This document shows, in pieces, positions 1 to 6,674 of a DNA stretch of 8,132 nt; the first letter of the stretch is position 1, and every line of letters begins with the position of its first letter. The translations under genes and the position numbers were made by a program. Source of the DNA: Acidobacteriaceae bacterium. GTDB lineage: Bacteria > Acidobacteriota > Terriglobia > Terriglobales > Acidobacteriaceae. The stretch covers positions 1-8,132 of the forward strand of contig PMCH01000230.1 of NCBI GenBank assembly GCA_003154055.1, read 5' to 3'. The notes below the pieces were generated by a model that saw only the letters and a program-made list of their open reading frames with translations, searched no databases and was not told where the DNA came from.

Positions 1-33
1 ACGGGATTTGAACCCGTGTTACCGCCGTGAAAG
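1..33 (-). tRNA. 3' fragment of tRNA-Glu(UUC), truncated; possible attachment-site remnant
   Basis: On the minus strand these bases read as the anticodon loop CTTTCAC (anticodon UUC), the 3' side of the anticodon stem (GGCGG), a four-base variable region and a perfect T arm (ACGGG, loop TTCAAAT, CCCGT). This matches bacterial tRNA-Glu. The acceptor stem would lie left of the window. The sequence that should form the 5' half (34-75) does not: the anticodon-stem partner is CAGTG instead of CCGCC, giving two mismatches and one wobble, and no D arm or acceptor strand is seen. The similarity stops at the anticodon loop, a usual crossover point for tRNA-targeting integrases. I read it as a displaced 3' tRNA end rather than a working tRNA. 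The right part of the molecule is confident; its status is inference. Confidence 0.6.
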
Positions 34-52
34 CACTGGGTCCGATCGTAAG

Positions 53-100
53 TTACTGAAACTACGCAACACGGATGGCTACCTGAGGCGGTTTCAGTAA
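53..100. repeat. 10-bp perfect inverted repeat beside the tRNA fragment
   Basis: TTACTGAAAC at 53-62 is exactly reversed and complemented as GTTTCAGTAA at 91-100, with a 28-base spacer. It lies about 20 bp from the end of the tRNA-Glu fragment in non-coding sequence. There is no T-run, so it is not an obvious terminator. It could be a binding site for a dimeric protein, such as a recombinase near an attachment site, or chance. Confidence 0.4.
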
Positions 101-235
101 GGCATGGAAACAGTTCGTGGATCATGAATGGATCAAAAATTTAGTCTAAAGGTTAGGCAACATTAGAACCGTATGACTCCGCAAGCGTCTTTGTACCGCG
201 AGTTTTCACGAATACCCGTTCCCTCGCACTCGTAT

Positions 236-670
236 TCAAGTTCCAGGGACGGGAGCGAACTGGAATGAATTATTTCTAAGACAGGCCGCACAGAGCGCAC
301 TGATCGTAACGTAATATCCGTCCGGATCTCGGAGCGAGAACTCCTTGGTTTGAGTGTTCGGATTCACGTGTGGCTCCTCTTCGAGCCGAGTGACGAGAGA
401 GCGTGCCCTTTGAAGCGCCAGGTCGAAATCATCGACACGGAAGAACAACAGGAGCCCGTTGCCGGGTGTCCCGTGAGCGGGGCTCATCAATGAGGGATGC
501 TCGTGGGCGCCCCACTCGTGGAGGCAGAGCAAAACAGTTCCATCTGAGTCGAGGATTTGCCCAAAGTAATCATGGGCAGGAAGGGTAGCCGGCTGACCGA
601 ACAGCGCCTGGTACCATTTGAAGCTGCCCGGCACGTCGCCTACCCCTATGATCGGCCACGTGCGCTTCAT
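236..670 (-). CDS. VOC-superfamily (glyoxalase/bleomycin-resistance-like) protein
   Basis: This 144-residue cytoplasmic protein has the vicinal-oxygen-chelate look. It opens with WPIIGVGDVPGSFKWYQALF, the usual first strand and helix in which a substrate-binding fold is paired with 'Y...LFG'. A FRVDDFDLALQRAR strand-helix starts the second half, and it closes near residue 120 with RDPDGYYVTIS. One protein of this length normally holds a single two-module VOC domain. Such proteins bind a metal and act as lyases, isomerases, dioxygenases or drug-binding proteins; I cannot assign the reaction. A good Shine-Dalgarno (GAGGGGGA) stands about 5 nt before the ATG. The last ~18 residues (LCAACLRNNSFQFAPVPGT) lie beyond the usual domain end and look like read-on into former non-coding sequence. 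It is the only gene between the tRNA fragment and the operon. Confidence 0.85.
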   Translation of the reverse strand: MKRTWPIIGVGDVPGSFKWYQALFGQPATLPAHDYFGQILDSDGTVLLCLHEWGAHEHPSLMSPAHGTPGNGLLLFFRVDDFDLALQRARSLVTRLEEEPHVNPNTQTKEFSLRDPDGYYVTISALCAACLRNNSFQFAPVPGT

Positions 671-1013
671 CGGGTCCCCCTCTGCGGACTAATTCTTGTT
701 TAGACCGACCTGGATACAACCGGTCATCCCAGAACTTGCCATACTATTTTATGCCGACGGGGGATCAGGCTAAACCTGCCATCGCCTAGAGATAGATCCT
801 CTCAGACTGGCGAATCGTCGGCAACCCTTACCTAATCGTGTTACGTCAGAGTTGCCCGTCATCCACGCCTTTCCGGCTTTAGTAATCTCGTTTGAAACGA
901 TCTTTGGCCTACCTGACGAGCGGATCACAACTCGCATGGTTCTGATTCCTGCGCGCAACCATATGTTGTTGGAGTGTTGGCACACAGACTTCGGGCGGAG
1001 CTTCATGTGCGCA
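671..1013. other. 343-bp intergenic region with no recognised gene
   Basis: It separates the 3' end of the operon from the VOC gene. Open frames exist on both strands (minus about 78 codons, plus about 88 codons running into the phosphatase gene), but neither has a recognisable motif or convincing ribosome binding site. Next to the phosphatase stop, GGCACACA and TGTGCGC (roughly 980-1012) could pair around a long loop, but no T-run follows, so I do not call a terminator. Confidence 0.5.
746..774 (-). promoter_or_regulatory. weak sigma-70-like promoter candidate for the VOC gene
   Basis: On the minus strand TTTAGC (769-774) and TAAAAT (746-751) are separated by 17 nt. The -10 box matches the consensus at five of six positions, the -35 box at only three. 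The ATG of the VOC gene is about 75 nt downstream. Based on spacing and resemblance only. Confidence 0.25.
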
Positions 1014-1865
1014 TCACCGAGTGGTTCGGTGAATCACTCCGGAGTCGACAGTGTCGCCAGTGCGCGAGATCGTCTGAAAATACATGTCATCGCTTGCGAT
1101 TTCGATCAGCATGAATGAGCGGTCGGTATCAAATCCCTTGTCTGTAATCGAGGAACGTGCGAGGTCGCCGGGACGCAACTCTCCAGAAGCCCCTTCGGTG
1201 AAATAGTAGATTCCATGCTGGGGATGGACCCGCTCGTACACGTGGTCGTGTCCTGCGAACACGACGTCCACGCCGTACTTGATGAACAGCGGCTCCAGCG
1301 ACTTCCGCAGATCGAGGGACGGACCATGATATTTCGCCGACGAATAGAGGGGATGATGGAAGTAGCAGATCTTCCAGTCGCCATTGCCGGCATCTCGTAA
1401 CTGCGTCTCCAGCCACGCGGACTGTTTCGGGTCCATGTAATTGCTGTTTAAAACAAAGAAGCGCACCTTGCCCTTCTTGTATGTGTAATAACTCTCCCCG
1501 TTCATATTGAAGGGGGTGTAGAAGCGTTCATTGGTATTGTCGTGGTTCCCTAGCGACGCGTAAAACTTTACGCCGGCGTCAATGAACGGCTTGTAGGGCA
1601 CGGCAAACTTTCGGTCAAAATCGACCGGCTTGCTGCCACCATAAATATTGTCGCCCAGCATGATCACAAAATCGAAGGGGAAGGTCTGACGGGCCTTGAG
1701 CATTTGTTGCGCGGTCTCGTACTGGGGAGGCTCGCCCGTGCCCATATCTCCAATCGCTGCAAAACGGACTGAATCGGACTTGAGAGGAAACTTGAACTCA
1801 TCCGCTACCAGCCCTGCCACGAAAACGGTGAGGATGCTGAGAAAGAGAAAGATGTGGCGTCGCAT
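1014..1865 (-). CDS. secreted metallophosphoesterase, purple/tartrate-resistant acid phosphatase-like
   Basis: The 283-residue product begins with a signal peptide (basic MRRH, hydrophobic core to about residue 20, probable cleavage after GLVA), so it acts outside the cytoplasm. The calcineurin-like dinuclear metal-site motifs are all present in order: GDMG (D40), GDNIY (71-75), GNHD (106-109), the FHHP histidines (170-171) and GHDH (205-208). The Tyr in GDNIY is the position that gives purple acid phosphatases their Fe(III)-tyrosinate, and GDN-x-Y plus GNHD resemble the small tartrate-resistant type. The length is normal for a single catalytic domain. Expected activity is hydrolysis of phosphomonoesters, substrate unknown. 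It is the last gene of the operon: its ATG follows the TAA of the preceding gene by only 3 nt, so translation is probably coupled. The fold is firm, the acid phosphatase subtype less so. Confidence 0.9.
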   Translation of the reverse strand: MRRHIFLFLSILTVFVAGLVADEFKFPLKSDSVRFAAIGDMGTGEPPQYETAQQMLKARQTFPFDFVIMLGDNIYGGSKPVDFDRKFAVPYKPFIDAGVKFYASLGNHDNTNERFYTPFNMNGESYYTYKKGKVRFFVLNSNYMDPKQSAWLETQLRDAGNGDWKICYFHHPLYSSAKYHGPSLDLRKSLEPLFIKYGVDVVFAGHDHVYERVHPQHGIYYFTEGASGELRPGDLARSSITDKGFDTDRSFMLIEIASDDMYFQTISRTGDTVDSGVIHRTTR

Positions 1866-1868
1866 GAT

Positions 1869-2489
1869 TTATTCCAGTCTTTCCAAAATCTTCGGAAGGG
1901 CTTCGGGAAACAGGTCCACCACCAGATTCGCATTCTTGTCGACCAGGACCAAATCGCGCCCCACGACACGGTAGGCCAGTTCGTCCGGTAGTGCTGGCAG
2001 CTTCTGCAAAAGGGTGGACGGGAAGGTTGTTTCGGCGACCGCATCCGGGTAAATCCCGTTCACCTGCAGGCGGATTCCCTTGACAGGATCTCTCTGCCGT
2101 ATCGTGGAGCGTGCGGTGGCGGTTTGAGGATCCTGAAACACGCTGCGGATCACATGCCGAAACGCTTCGCGGGTAGCCTGCGTGAAGATGTCGCCAGGTC
2201 TGGCGTGTGGCCGCGCCTCACGGATTTTTCTCGCCAGTGCCTGTTGGTGCGCGACAATCATCTCCGGCAGTTCCTCCTTGCTCTTCATGGCCGGAAGCTG
2301 CTTTTCGATCGTCTTGCGCAATTTGAGGTACTCGTCCACGCGGCCCGCGAATTCCTTGAAGGCCGCCGCGTCGTCTGTCTGTTCTTTGTTTGGAGCAGCA
2401 TCCTGGCCCGCGAGCACTCCGGCGGCGGCGAGGGAGAGTGTTACCAGCAGGGCAAACCCTCGGTATAAGACCCGTCTCTTCGCTCTCAT
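1869..2489 (-). CDS. small secreted protein of unknown function
   Basis: This protein of 206 residues has an N-terminal signal peptide (MRAKRRV, then a hydrophobic run ending AGVLA, cleavage probably before GQDAAP). A Gln/Asp-rich linker follows, then a helical charged segment (FKEFAGRVDEYLKLRKTIEK) that could form a coiled coil. A C-terminal part includes LPALPDELAYRVVGRDLVLV followed by a VDLFPEAL ending. I recall similar hypothetical proteins from acidobacteria but know no function, and no catalytic motif is visible. The ORF could open at 2522, but the ATG at 2489 is preferred: GAGGAGAG lies 4 nt before it and the signal peptide then starts normally. It overlaps neither neighbour, lying 36 nt after the PLD-family stop and 3 nt before the phosphatase. 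Confidence 0.8.
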   Translation of the reverse strand: MRAKRRVLYRGFALLVTLSLAAAGVLAGQDAAPNKEQTDDAAAFKEFAGRVDEYLKLRKTIEKQLPAMKSKEELPEMIVAHQQALARKIREARPHARPGDIFTQATREAFRHVIRSVFQDPQTATARSTIRQRDPVKGIRLQVNGIYPDAVAETTFPSTLLQKLPALPDELAYRVVGRDLVLVDKNANLVVDLFPEALPKILERLE

Positions 2490-2493
2490 GCGA

Positions 2494-2501
2494 CTCTCCT
2501 C
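2494..2501 (-). promoter_or_regulatory. Shine-Dalgarno site fixing the start of the small secreted protein
   Basis: GAGGAGAG on the minus strand, 4 nt before the ATG at 2489. The upstream in-frame ATG at 2522 lacks such a site, so this decides the start. Confidence 0.7.
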
Positions 2502-2525
2502 GGCGGTGGGTTCACCGCTCATGAA

Positions 2526-3662
2526 CTAGGATTTGCTCTTCGCTTCTTTCGCGTCCTGGGCGTCTTGGGCGTCCTGGACCGCTTCCTTGACGGCTTCCTT
2601 CACCGCCTTCTTGACCACCTTCTTCATTGTGTCCTTGACTCCCTTGTCGTGGAGCACGTCGTCACCGGCCTTGGCCACCGCTATTCGCACGGCCTTCTTC
2701 ACGCTGACTGCGAGTGGATCCAGTCCCTTGGTGAGGACCTGAACCGCCTTCTCCACTTCCTTTTCTGAGACTGCCGGCTGGTCCTTGGGAGCGTCCGGCT
2801 TTTTCGATGGGGCGGGCGCGTTCTTTTCGCATATGGAGGCCCAGTCGGCTTCAAATGTATCGACCAGTTTTGTCACGGCCTTCGCATCCTGAACAATGAG
2901 ACCGAGTTCGCGGCGCGCGTCTAGTTCCGCGGTGCGGAGACTCTGGCTGCCCACGAAGGCCTGGTGCCGGTCGCGGATAATCGTGCGCGTGTGCAGCCGT
3001 ATTCCGCCCAGTTTTTGCACATCGAACGGGGCGCGCCCAGCTACGGAACCGATGACCCTGATCTTGACGCCCGCTTTCGCCCGTTCCTGCAGAATACCAA
3101 GCATCTCCTTGTCCGAGATCTTGGGGTCGTAGATCAGCAACTCCTTCTTCGCTCGTTTTAGGAAAGTTCCAAGCACATTCCGGGAGTTAGCCGGACTGGC
3201 GACAAACGTCTCTGTCTTGGGCGCGTACCTGGTCCGGGTGCAGTCAGCCCGGAACAGTTTTGCCGCTTCGCGTACCCAGTTGGCGTGGGTGGTCACAATG
3301 CCGAAACCACGGCTGTGGTCGATATCCAGATGCGTGAAATTAAACGACAGCATGCACAGGACACGGCGATCGATCAGGATGTACTTGTCGTGATAACGGA
3401 TCAGGTCGTCGGCCGTGCGAGCAACAATGATCCCGGCGGTGAGGCAGCGCAGCTCCAGCTTGCGCAGGCCTTGTTCGCCGCCGCGGTTGGCAAATGCGAT
3501 CAAGACGGTCACCTTGACGCCCCGGTCCGCTGCCGCCTTCAGTGCCGTCTCCACGTCTTTGCGATCAAAGCGGAAGATGGCAATTTCCACGCTCTTCTTC
3601 GCGCTCTTGATGGCGGACAGCAACGGTGCCACGCCGTCGGTGGGCTCAACGATCAGTTTCAC
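2526..3662 (-). CDS. phospholipase D-like (HKD) family protein with Lys/Ala-rich C-terminal tail
   Basis: Numbered from the chosen GTG, the product has 378 residues and two PLD-like halves. The first (about 1-145) carries a complete HxKxxxxD motif, HDKYILID (H91, K93, D98), followed by SFNFT where most members have a GS-N pair. The second (about 150-280) has HTRTIIRD (H224, R226, D231) followed by GSQSL, so Lys is replaced by Arg. HKD proteins act through two His residues on phosphodiesters in phospholipids or nucleic acids; both His are kept. No signal peptide or membrane segment is seen, so it is probably cytoplasmic, which fits a nuclease or lipid-synthase type role. Residues 281-378 are a Pro/Lys linker and a Lys/Ala/Val-rich helical tail resembling histone-H1-like or membrane-binding helices. 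The start is uncertain: GTG 3662 has GGAGAG 8 nt upstream; ATG 3719 and TTG 3740 also open the frame but add only a basic low-complexity stretch. Confidence 0.85.
   Translation of the reverse strand: MKLIVEPTDGVAPLLSAIKSAKKSVEIAIFRFDRKDVETALKAAADRGVKVTVLIAFANRGGEQGLRKLELRCLTAGIIVARTADDLIRYHDKYILIDRRVLCMLSFNFTHLDIDHSRGFGIVTTHANWVREAAKLFRADCTRTRYAPKTETFVASPANSRNVLGTFLKRAKKELLIYDPKISDKEMLGILQERAKAGVKIRVIGSVAGRAPFDVQKLGGIRLHTRTIIRDRHQAFVGSQSLRTAELDARRELGLIVQDAKAVTKLVDTFEADWASICEKNAPAPSKKPDAPKDQPAVSEKEVEKAVQVLTKGLDPLAVSVKKAVRIAVAKAGDDVLHDKGVKDTMKKVVKKAVKEAVKEAVQDAQDAQDAKEAKSKS
2551..2616. repeat. short tandem repeats encoding the PLD-like protein tail
   Basis: Three 9-bp units (gcgtcctgg, gcgtcttgg, gcgtcctgg; 2551-2577) encode QDA-QDA-QDA. 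They are followed by three degenerate 12-bp units (2581-2616; gcttccttgacg type) encoding KEAV/KKAV. The tail therefore appears to have grown by local tandem duplication and may vary in length between strains. Confidence 0.75.
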
Positions 3663-3670
3663 GATTCGGT

Positions 3671-3676
3671 CTCTCC
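3671..3676 (-). promoter_or_regulatory. ribosome binding site supporting the GTG start of the PLD-like gene
   Basis: GGAGAG on the minus strand lies 8 nt before GTG 3662. A purine-rich GGAGGGAGGA run also occurs further upstream, about 17 nt from TTG 3740, so a longer product cannot be excluded. Confidence 0.45.
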
Positions 3677-3771
3677 GGCTTTTACCTTGTCCGTCGCCTC
3701 TTGACTTCGAGCCGCGCATCCCTCTGCTGGGAAGGGACAATTTCCGCGAGCCACGTTCCTCCCTCCAACGA

Positions 3772-4806
3772 TCATAGCGCGTTCAGCTCTGCGATTCTCT
3801 TCCGCACGGCCTGCGTGTAGATCGCGATTTCCTCGGGTGTATAGCCCGCGGCACGGAAGCAGTCGCTGACTTGCTCTTCAGAAAGCTGAGAAAGCCTCTG
3901 CCCCAGCCATTTCGCGTCGTCGCGTGGGATGTGTTTGGCGATCTGTTCCATCCGGGTGCGTGCTCGATAGTTAGGGATATTGATTACCGACAAAAAGAAG
4001 GGGCGGCTGTGCATCACAAAATCAACGAACTCGGAATTCGACTTCTTGATAAATTTCGAGCGCGCATAGTCCCTGGGTGAGCTCTTGGATCGCGTGAAGT
4101 TATTACCCGTCTTTCCAAGACTGGCGCCCAAGTCGCTGACCACGTACCTGCGCTCATCGCCTATTTCGTAAATCGAGTTGTTGTTCGTTGATATATCCCA
4201 GTCATTCACCAGGGACATCATCACTCGCAAGCCGTTAAATTCCCGCTTGCCCTGCAGCGGATTGGCGAACCAGTCCCAAGTGCCGAGTTCCTCCATCTCT
4301 TTCGACTTGCGTTCCAGGCGCGCTCTGTGGACCGTGCCATCGGCTGACACAAACTTCCCGCCACGGTGCAACTTCGGCATACTCGTCACTTTGAACTCCG
4401 CCAGATAGTAGTCTTCATCGACGAAATAGCCGGCGGCCCACAACAAGCGTGTCGCCGCGGTTTCCGACTGGGGTTCTTGGCCGAGTTTCACCTTCCAGTG
4501 GACACCCTGATCGTCGGTAACATCGAATTTCGGACTGGTTCCTTGCGCGTCTTCCTTGACGAAGGTGAATTTGCCGTTCGGATCCGGCGCATGCTCTTTT
4601 CCCCCTGCGCCATAGAGCAGGTTCAGAGAAGCGACGTCGCCCGGATCGCGCCACACCACTCCCGGCAGGTTAGCGGCATTCCCCTTCTCTTTGGTCTTAT
4701 CTTTCTTCTGCGCAGTTAAAGGTGCTGAAAGCATCAAAAACATCAGCAGCACGGTGAAGTACAGCGTGGTTTTCGCGCGTTGCATTGTCTTTTGCCTCTT
4801 TTCCAT
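3772..4806 (-). CDS. secreted protein with protein-kinase-like fold signatures, function unknown
   Basis: The 344-residue product begins with basic residues and a hydrophobic segment ending LSAPLTA (about residue 32), a likely signal peptide, followed by a Lys-rich linker. The mature part shows spacing typical of the kinase superfamily, closest in style to HipA/Fam20/CotH-like relatives: a strand with WKVKLG (K105/K107) as the nucleotide-binding Lys; SETAATRLL (E115) as the helix-C Glu; NDWDISTNNN, where D204 and N209 match catalytic Asp and Asn five residues apart; and VVSDLG (D225) in the DFG place 16 residues later. A helical C-terminal region follows (GYTPEEIAIY). This fold assignment is my inference; no family name is recalled. 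The start is uncertain: ATG 4806 leaves 12 nt after the ABC gene, ATG 4785 has AGAGG about 9 nt upstream, and TTG 4815 is also possible. All retain the signal peptide. Confidence 0.8.
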   Translation of the reverse strand: MEKRQKTMQRAKTTLYFTVLLMFLMLSAPLTAQKKDKTKEKGNAANLPGVVWRDPGDVASLNLLYGAGGKEHAPDPNGKFTFVKEDAQGTSPKFDVTDDQGVHWKVKLGQEPQSETAATRLLWAAGYFVDEDYYLAEFKVTSMPKLHRGGKFVSADGTVHRARLERKSKEMEELGTWDWFANPLQGKREFNGLRVMMSLVNDWDISTNNNSIYEIGDERRYVVSDLGASLGKTGNNFTRSKSSPRDYARSKFIKKSNSEFVDFVMHSRPFFLSVINIPNYRARTRMEQIAKHIPRDDAKWLGQRLSQLSEEQVSDCFRAAGYTPEEIAIYTQAVRKRIAELNAL

Positions 4807-4818
4807 TGAAAACAAACC

Positions 4819-6669
4819 TTAGCTGGTACCCGGTTGATCGGTGGCCAGCATAGCCCCCTCGGGAGTCTGGATTCTGTGCAATTCTGCATACACTCCGTTA
4901 TTCGCCAAAAGAGCCTCGTGAGTGCCTTGTTCCACCAATTCGCAGTCATTGATCACAAAGATGACGTCCGCGTGGCGGATGGTGCTGAGATGATGTGCGA
5001 TGACGACGGAAGTCCTACCCTTCATCAGTTTGTCCAGTGCTTCGATGACGGATCGTTCGGAGGCGGCGTCCAGACCTACGGTCGGCTCGTCAAGAATCAG
5101 GATGGGAGTATCGCGAATCACCGCCCGGGCAATGGCAATTCGCTGGCGTTGACCGCCCGAGAGGGTGACGCCGCGCTCGCCGACCATGGTGTCGTAGCCG
5201 TCGGGCATTTCCTCGATGAATTCCTGCGCATTGGCCAGTTCGGCGGCGCGCTTGATTTCTTTGGGTGGGGCGCCGGGTTTGCCATAGGCAATGTTTTCCC
5301 AGATGGTGGCGCGGAACAGGAGAGTTTCCTGCAGGACGAAACTGATCTGATCGCGCAGCGACTTCAGCCGATAGCGGCGAATGTCCGTGCCATCAATTCC
5401 GATATGTCCGGAAACGGGATCGTAGAAGCGCGGAATCAAGCTCAGGAGAGTGGTCTTCCCGGCGCCCGAAGGACCCACAAACGCCGCGACCTGTCCGGCT
5501 TCGATCTTGAAGCTGATGTCTTTAAGTATCGGCTTCTCCGTGTCGCCTCCGTAGTTGAAGCTGACTTGGGCGAATTCGATTTGACCTTTGAACTTGGGGG
5601 CCTGGCGTGCGCCCGGTTCGTCCCGCACGCGGCTTTCAATCTCCAGGACTTCCTGAATGCGCTCGTAACCGACCATCGCCTTGGATACGGTGTCGGTCAT
5701 TTTAGAGAGATCGCGCATCGGCTTGTACATCTTCCCCAGATACAACAGGAATACGATCAGCGTACCGATGGTGAGCTGGCCGACCAGGGCAAGCCGTGCC
5801 CCATACCACAAGACCAGACACGTCCCGATGGCCACAATGACCGTCACGACCGGTGCCAGCTTGGCTTTGACGCTTCGGGCTTGGAGTCCTGCCTCCACGT
5901 TTTCCAGACTTTCAGATTCGAATCGTTTCTGTTCGTACTCTTCCCGGGCAAATGCCTTGACCACGCGTATGGAGGTCAGCACTTCCTCCACCAGGGATAG
6001 CAGTTCGCTTTCTTTTTTTCGAACCGCACGCGAGGCCCTTTTGATGCGCCGCGTGTAGTAATAGACCACCAGAAAAAGCACGGGCGAGACGGAGAGGGCA
6101 ATGAGGGTAAAGCGCCAGTTGAGATAAAACATGACCCCGATCATGCCGACCAGCGTCAGCACGTTGACCAGAATGCCGAGGAGTGCGGCGCTGATGAAGT
6201 CCTGGACGACTTCAATGTCACTGGTAACCCGCGTGATCAGGTCGCCAGTCCGCGACTCATCGTGTTCGGCCAGCGACAGCCACTGAATGTGCTGGTACAG
6301 GGTCCGGCGCAGGTCGTGTCCCACCCATTGACTGACGCTCGTTGTCAGGTATTTCTCGAAGTAGGAGCTGACGGCGCCGACAATCGCAATGACCGCGACC
6401 GCAGCTACGGCGAAGTTCAGAACCGCATAGTGGTTCTGGCCGAACAGCCCGGTAATCACTCCGCCCAGCCGCCCTGGAAGTTTGTTCGACTGCTGAATGT
6501 TATCGACGACAATTTTGATGGGCCACGGCTCGAGAATATCCGTGACCGCTTCGCCCAGCATGGCCACCAGCGCAATGGTCAGCGCCTTCCAGTGAGGACG
6601 GACCAAGTCGATGATCCTCAGTTTTCGCGAGGACTTGGACGCCACCGGTTTGTCAGCCTTATCGGGCAT
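4819..6669 (-). CDS. ABC exporter half-transporter (MsbA/LmrA-type, fused membrane and ATPase domains)
   Basis: The 616-residue protein has an N-terminal membrane domain (about 25-315) with around six hydrophobic segments, and a C-terminal ATPase. The ATPase motifs are complete: A-loop tyrosine Y373, Walker A GPSGAGKTT (399-407), Q-loop Q447, signature LSGGQ (503-507), Walker B ILILDE (523-528), D-loop GLDAAS and switch His H559. It would work as a homodimer, flipping or exporting lipid, lipopeptide, peptide or drug outward with ATP; the substrate is not readable. The length is normal for the family. Start: the frame opens at ATG 6750, but ATG 6669 gives the usual MPDKADKP...KLRIIDLVRPHW start, while the 27-residue extension is non-conserved in look and has no ribosome binding site. 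ATG 6669 follows the stop of the small ORF by 5 nt, so coupling is likely. It heads the conserved part of the operon. Confidence 0.95.
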   Translation of the reverse strand: MPDKADKPVASKSSRKLRIIDLVRPHWKALTIALVAMLGEAVTDILEPWPIKIVVDNIQQSNKLPGRLGGVITGLFGQNHYAVLNFAVAAVAVIAIVGAVSSYFEKYLTTSVSQWVGHDLRRTLYQHIQWLSLAEHDESRTGDLITRVTSDIEVVQDFISAALLGILVNVLTLVGMIGVMFYLNWRFTLIALSVSPVLFLVVYYYTRRIKRASRAVRKKESELLSLVEEVLTSIRVVKAFAREEYEQKRFESESLENVEAGLQARSVKAKLAPVVTVIVAIGTCLVLWYGARLALVGQLTIGTLIVFLLYLGKMYKPMRDLSKMTDTVSKAMVGYERIQEVLEIESRVRDEPGARQAPKFKGQIEFAQVSFNYGGDTEKPILKDISFKIEAGQVAAFVGPSGAGKTTLLSLIPRFYDPVSGHIGIDGTDIRRYRLKSLRDQISFVLQETLLFRATIWENIAYGKPGAPPKEIKRAAELANAQEFIEEMPDGYDTMVGERGVTLSGGQRQRIAIARAVIRDTPILILDEPTVGLDAASERSVIEALDKLMKGRTSVVIAHHLSTIRHADVIFVINDCELVEQGTHEALLANNGVYAELHRIQTPEGAMLATDQPGTS

Positions 6670-6674
6670 ACTTT

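Noticed and set aside
770..1006. Minus-strand open frame of 78 codons downstream of the phosphatase
   Set aside because: It is basic and low in recognisable structure, with no convincing ribosome binding site. It could be a gene remnant, but I cannot support it.
980..1012. Possible terminator hairpin after the phosphatase
   Set aside because: The stem is about seven pairs with a wobble and a loop near 20 nt, and no T-run follows.
852..1118. Plus-strand open frame of 88 codons in the gap before the phosphatase
   Set aside because: It runs into the phosphatase gene antisense, and no motif or ribosome binding site was found.
3285..3704. Plus-strand open frame of 139 codons opposite the PLD-like gene
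   Set aside because: Antisense shadow of a gene with visible HKD motifs, with no ribosome binding site or motif of its own.
4834..6000. Plus-strand open frame of 388 codons
   Set aside because: It is antisense to the clear ABC-exporter gene, whose motifs are complete, and its product has no motif. Long antisense frames are common opposite GC-biased genes.
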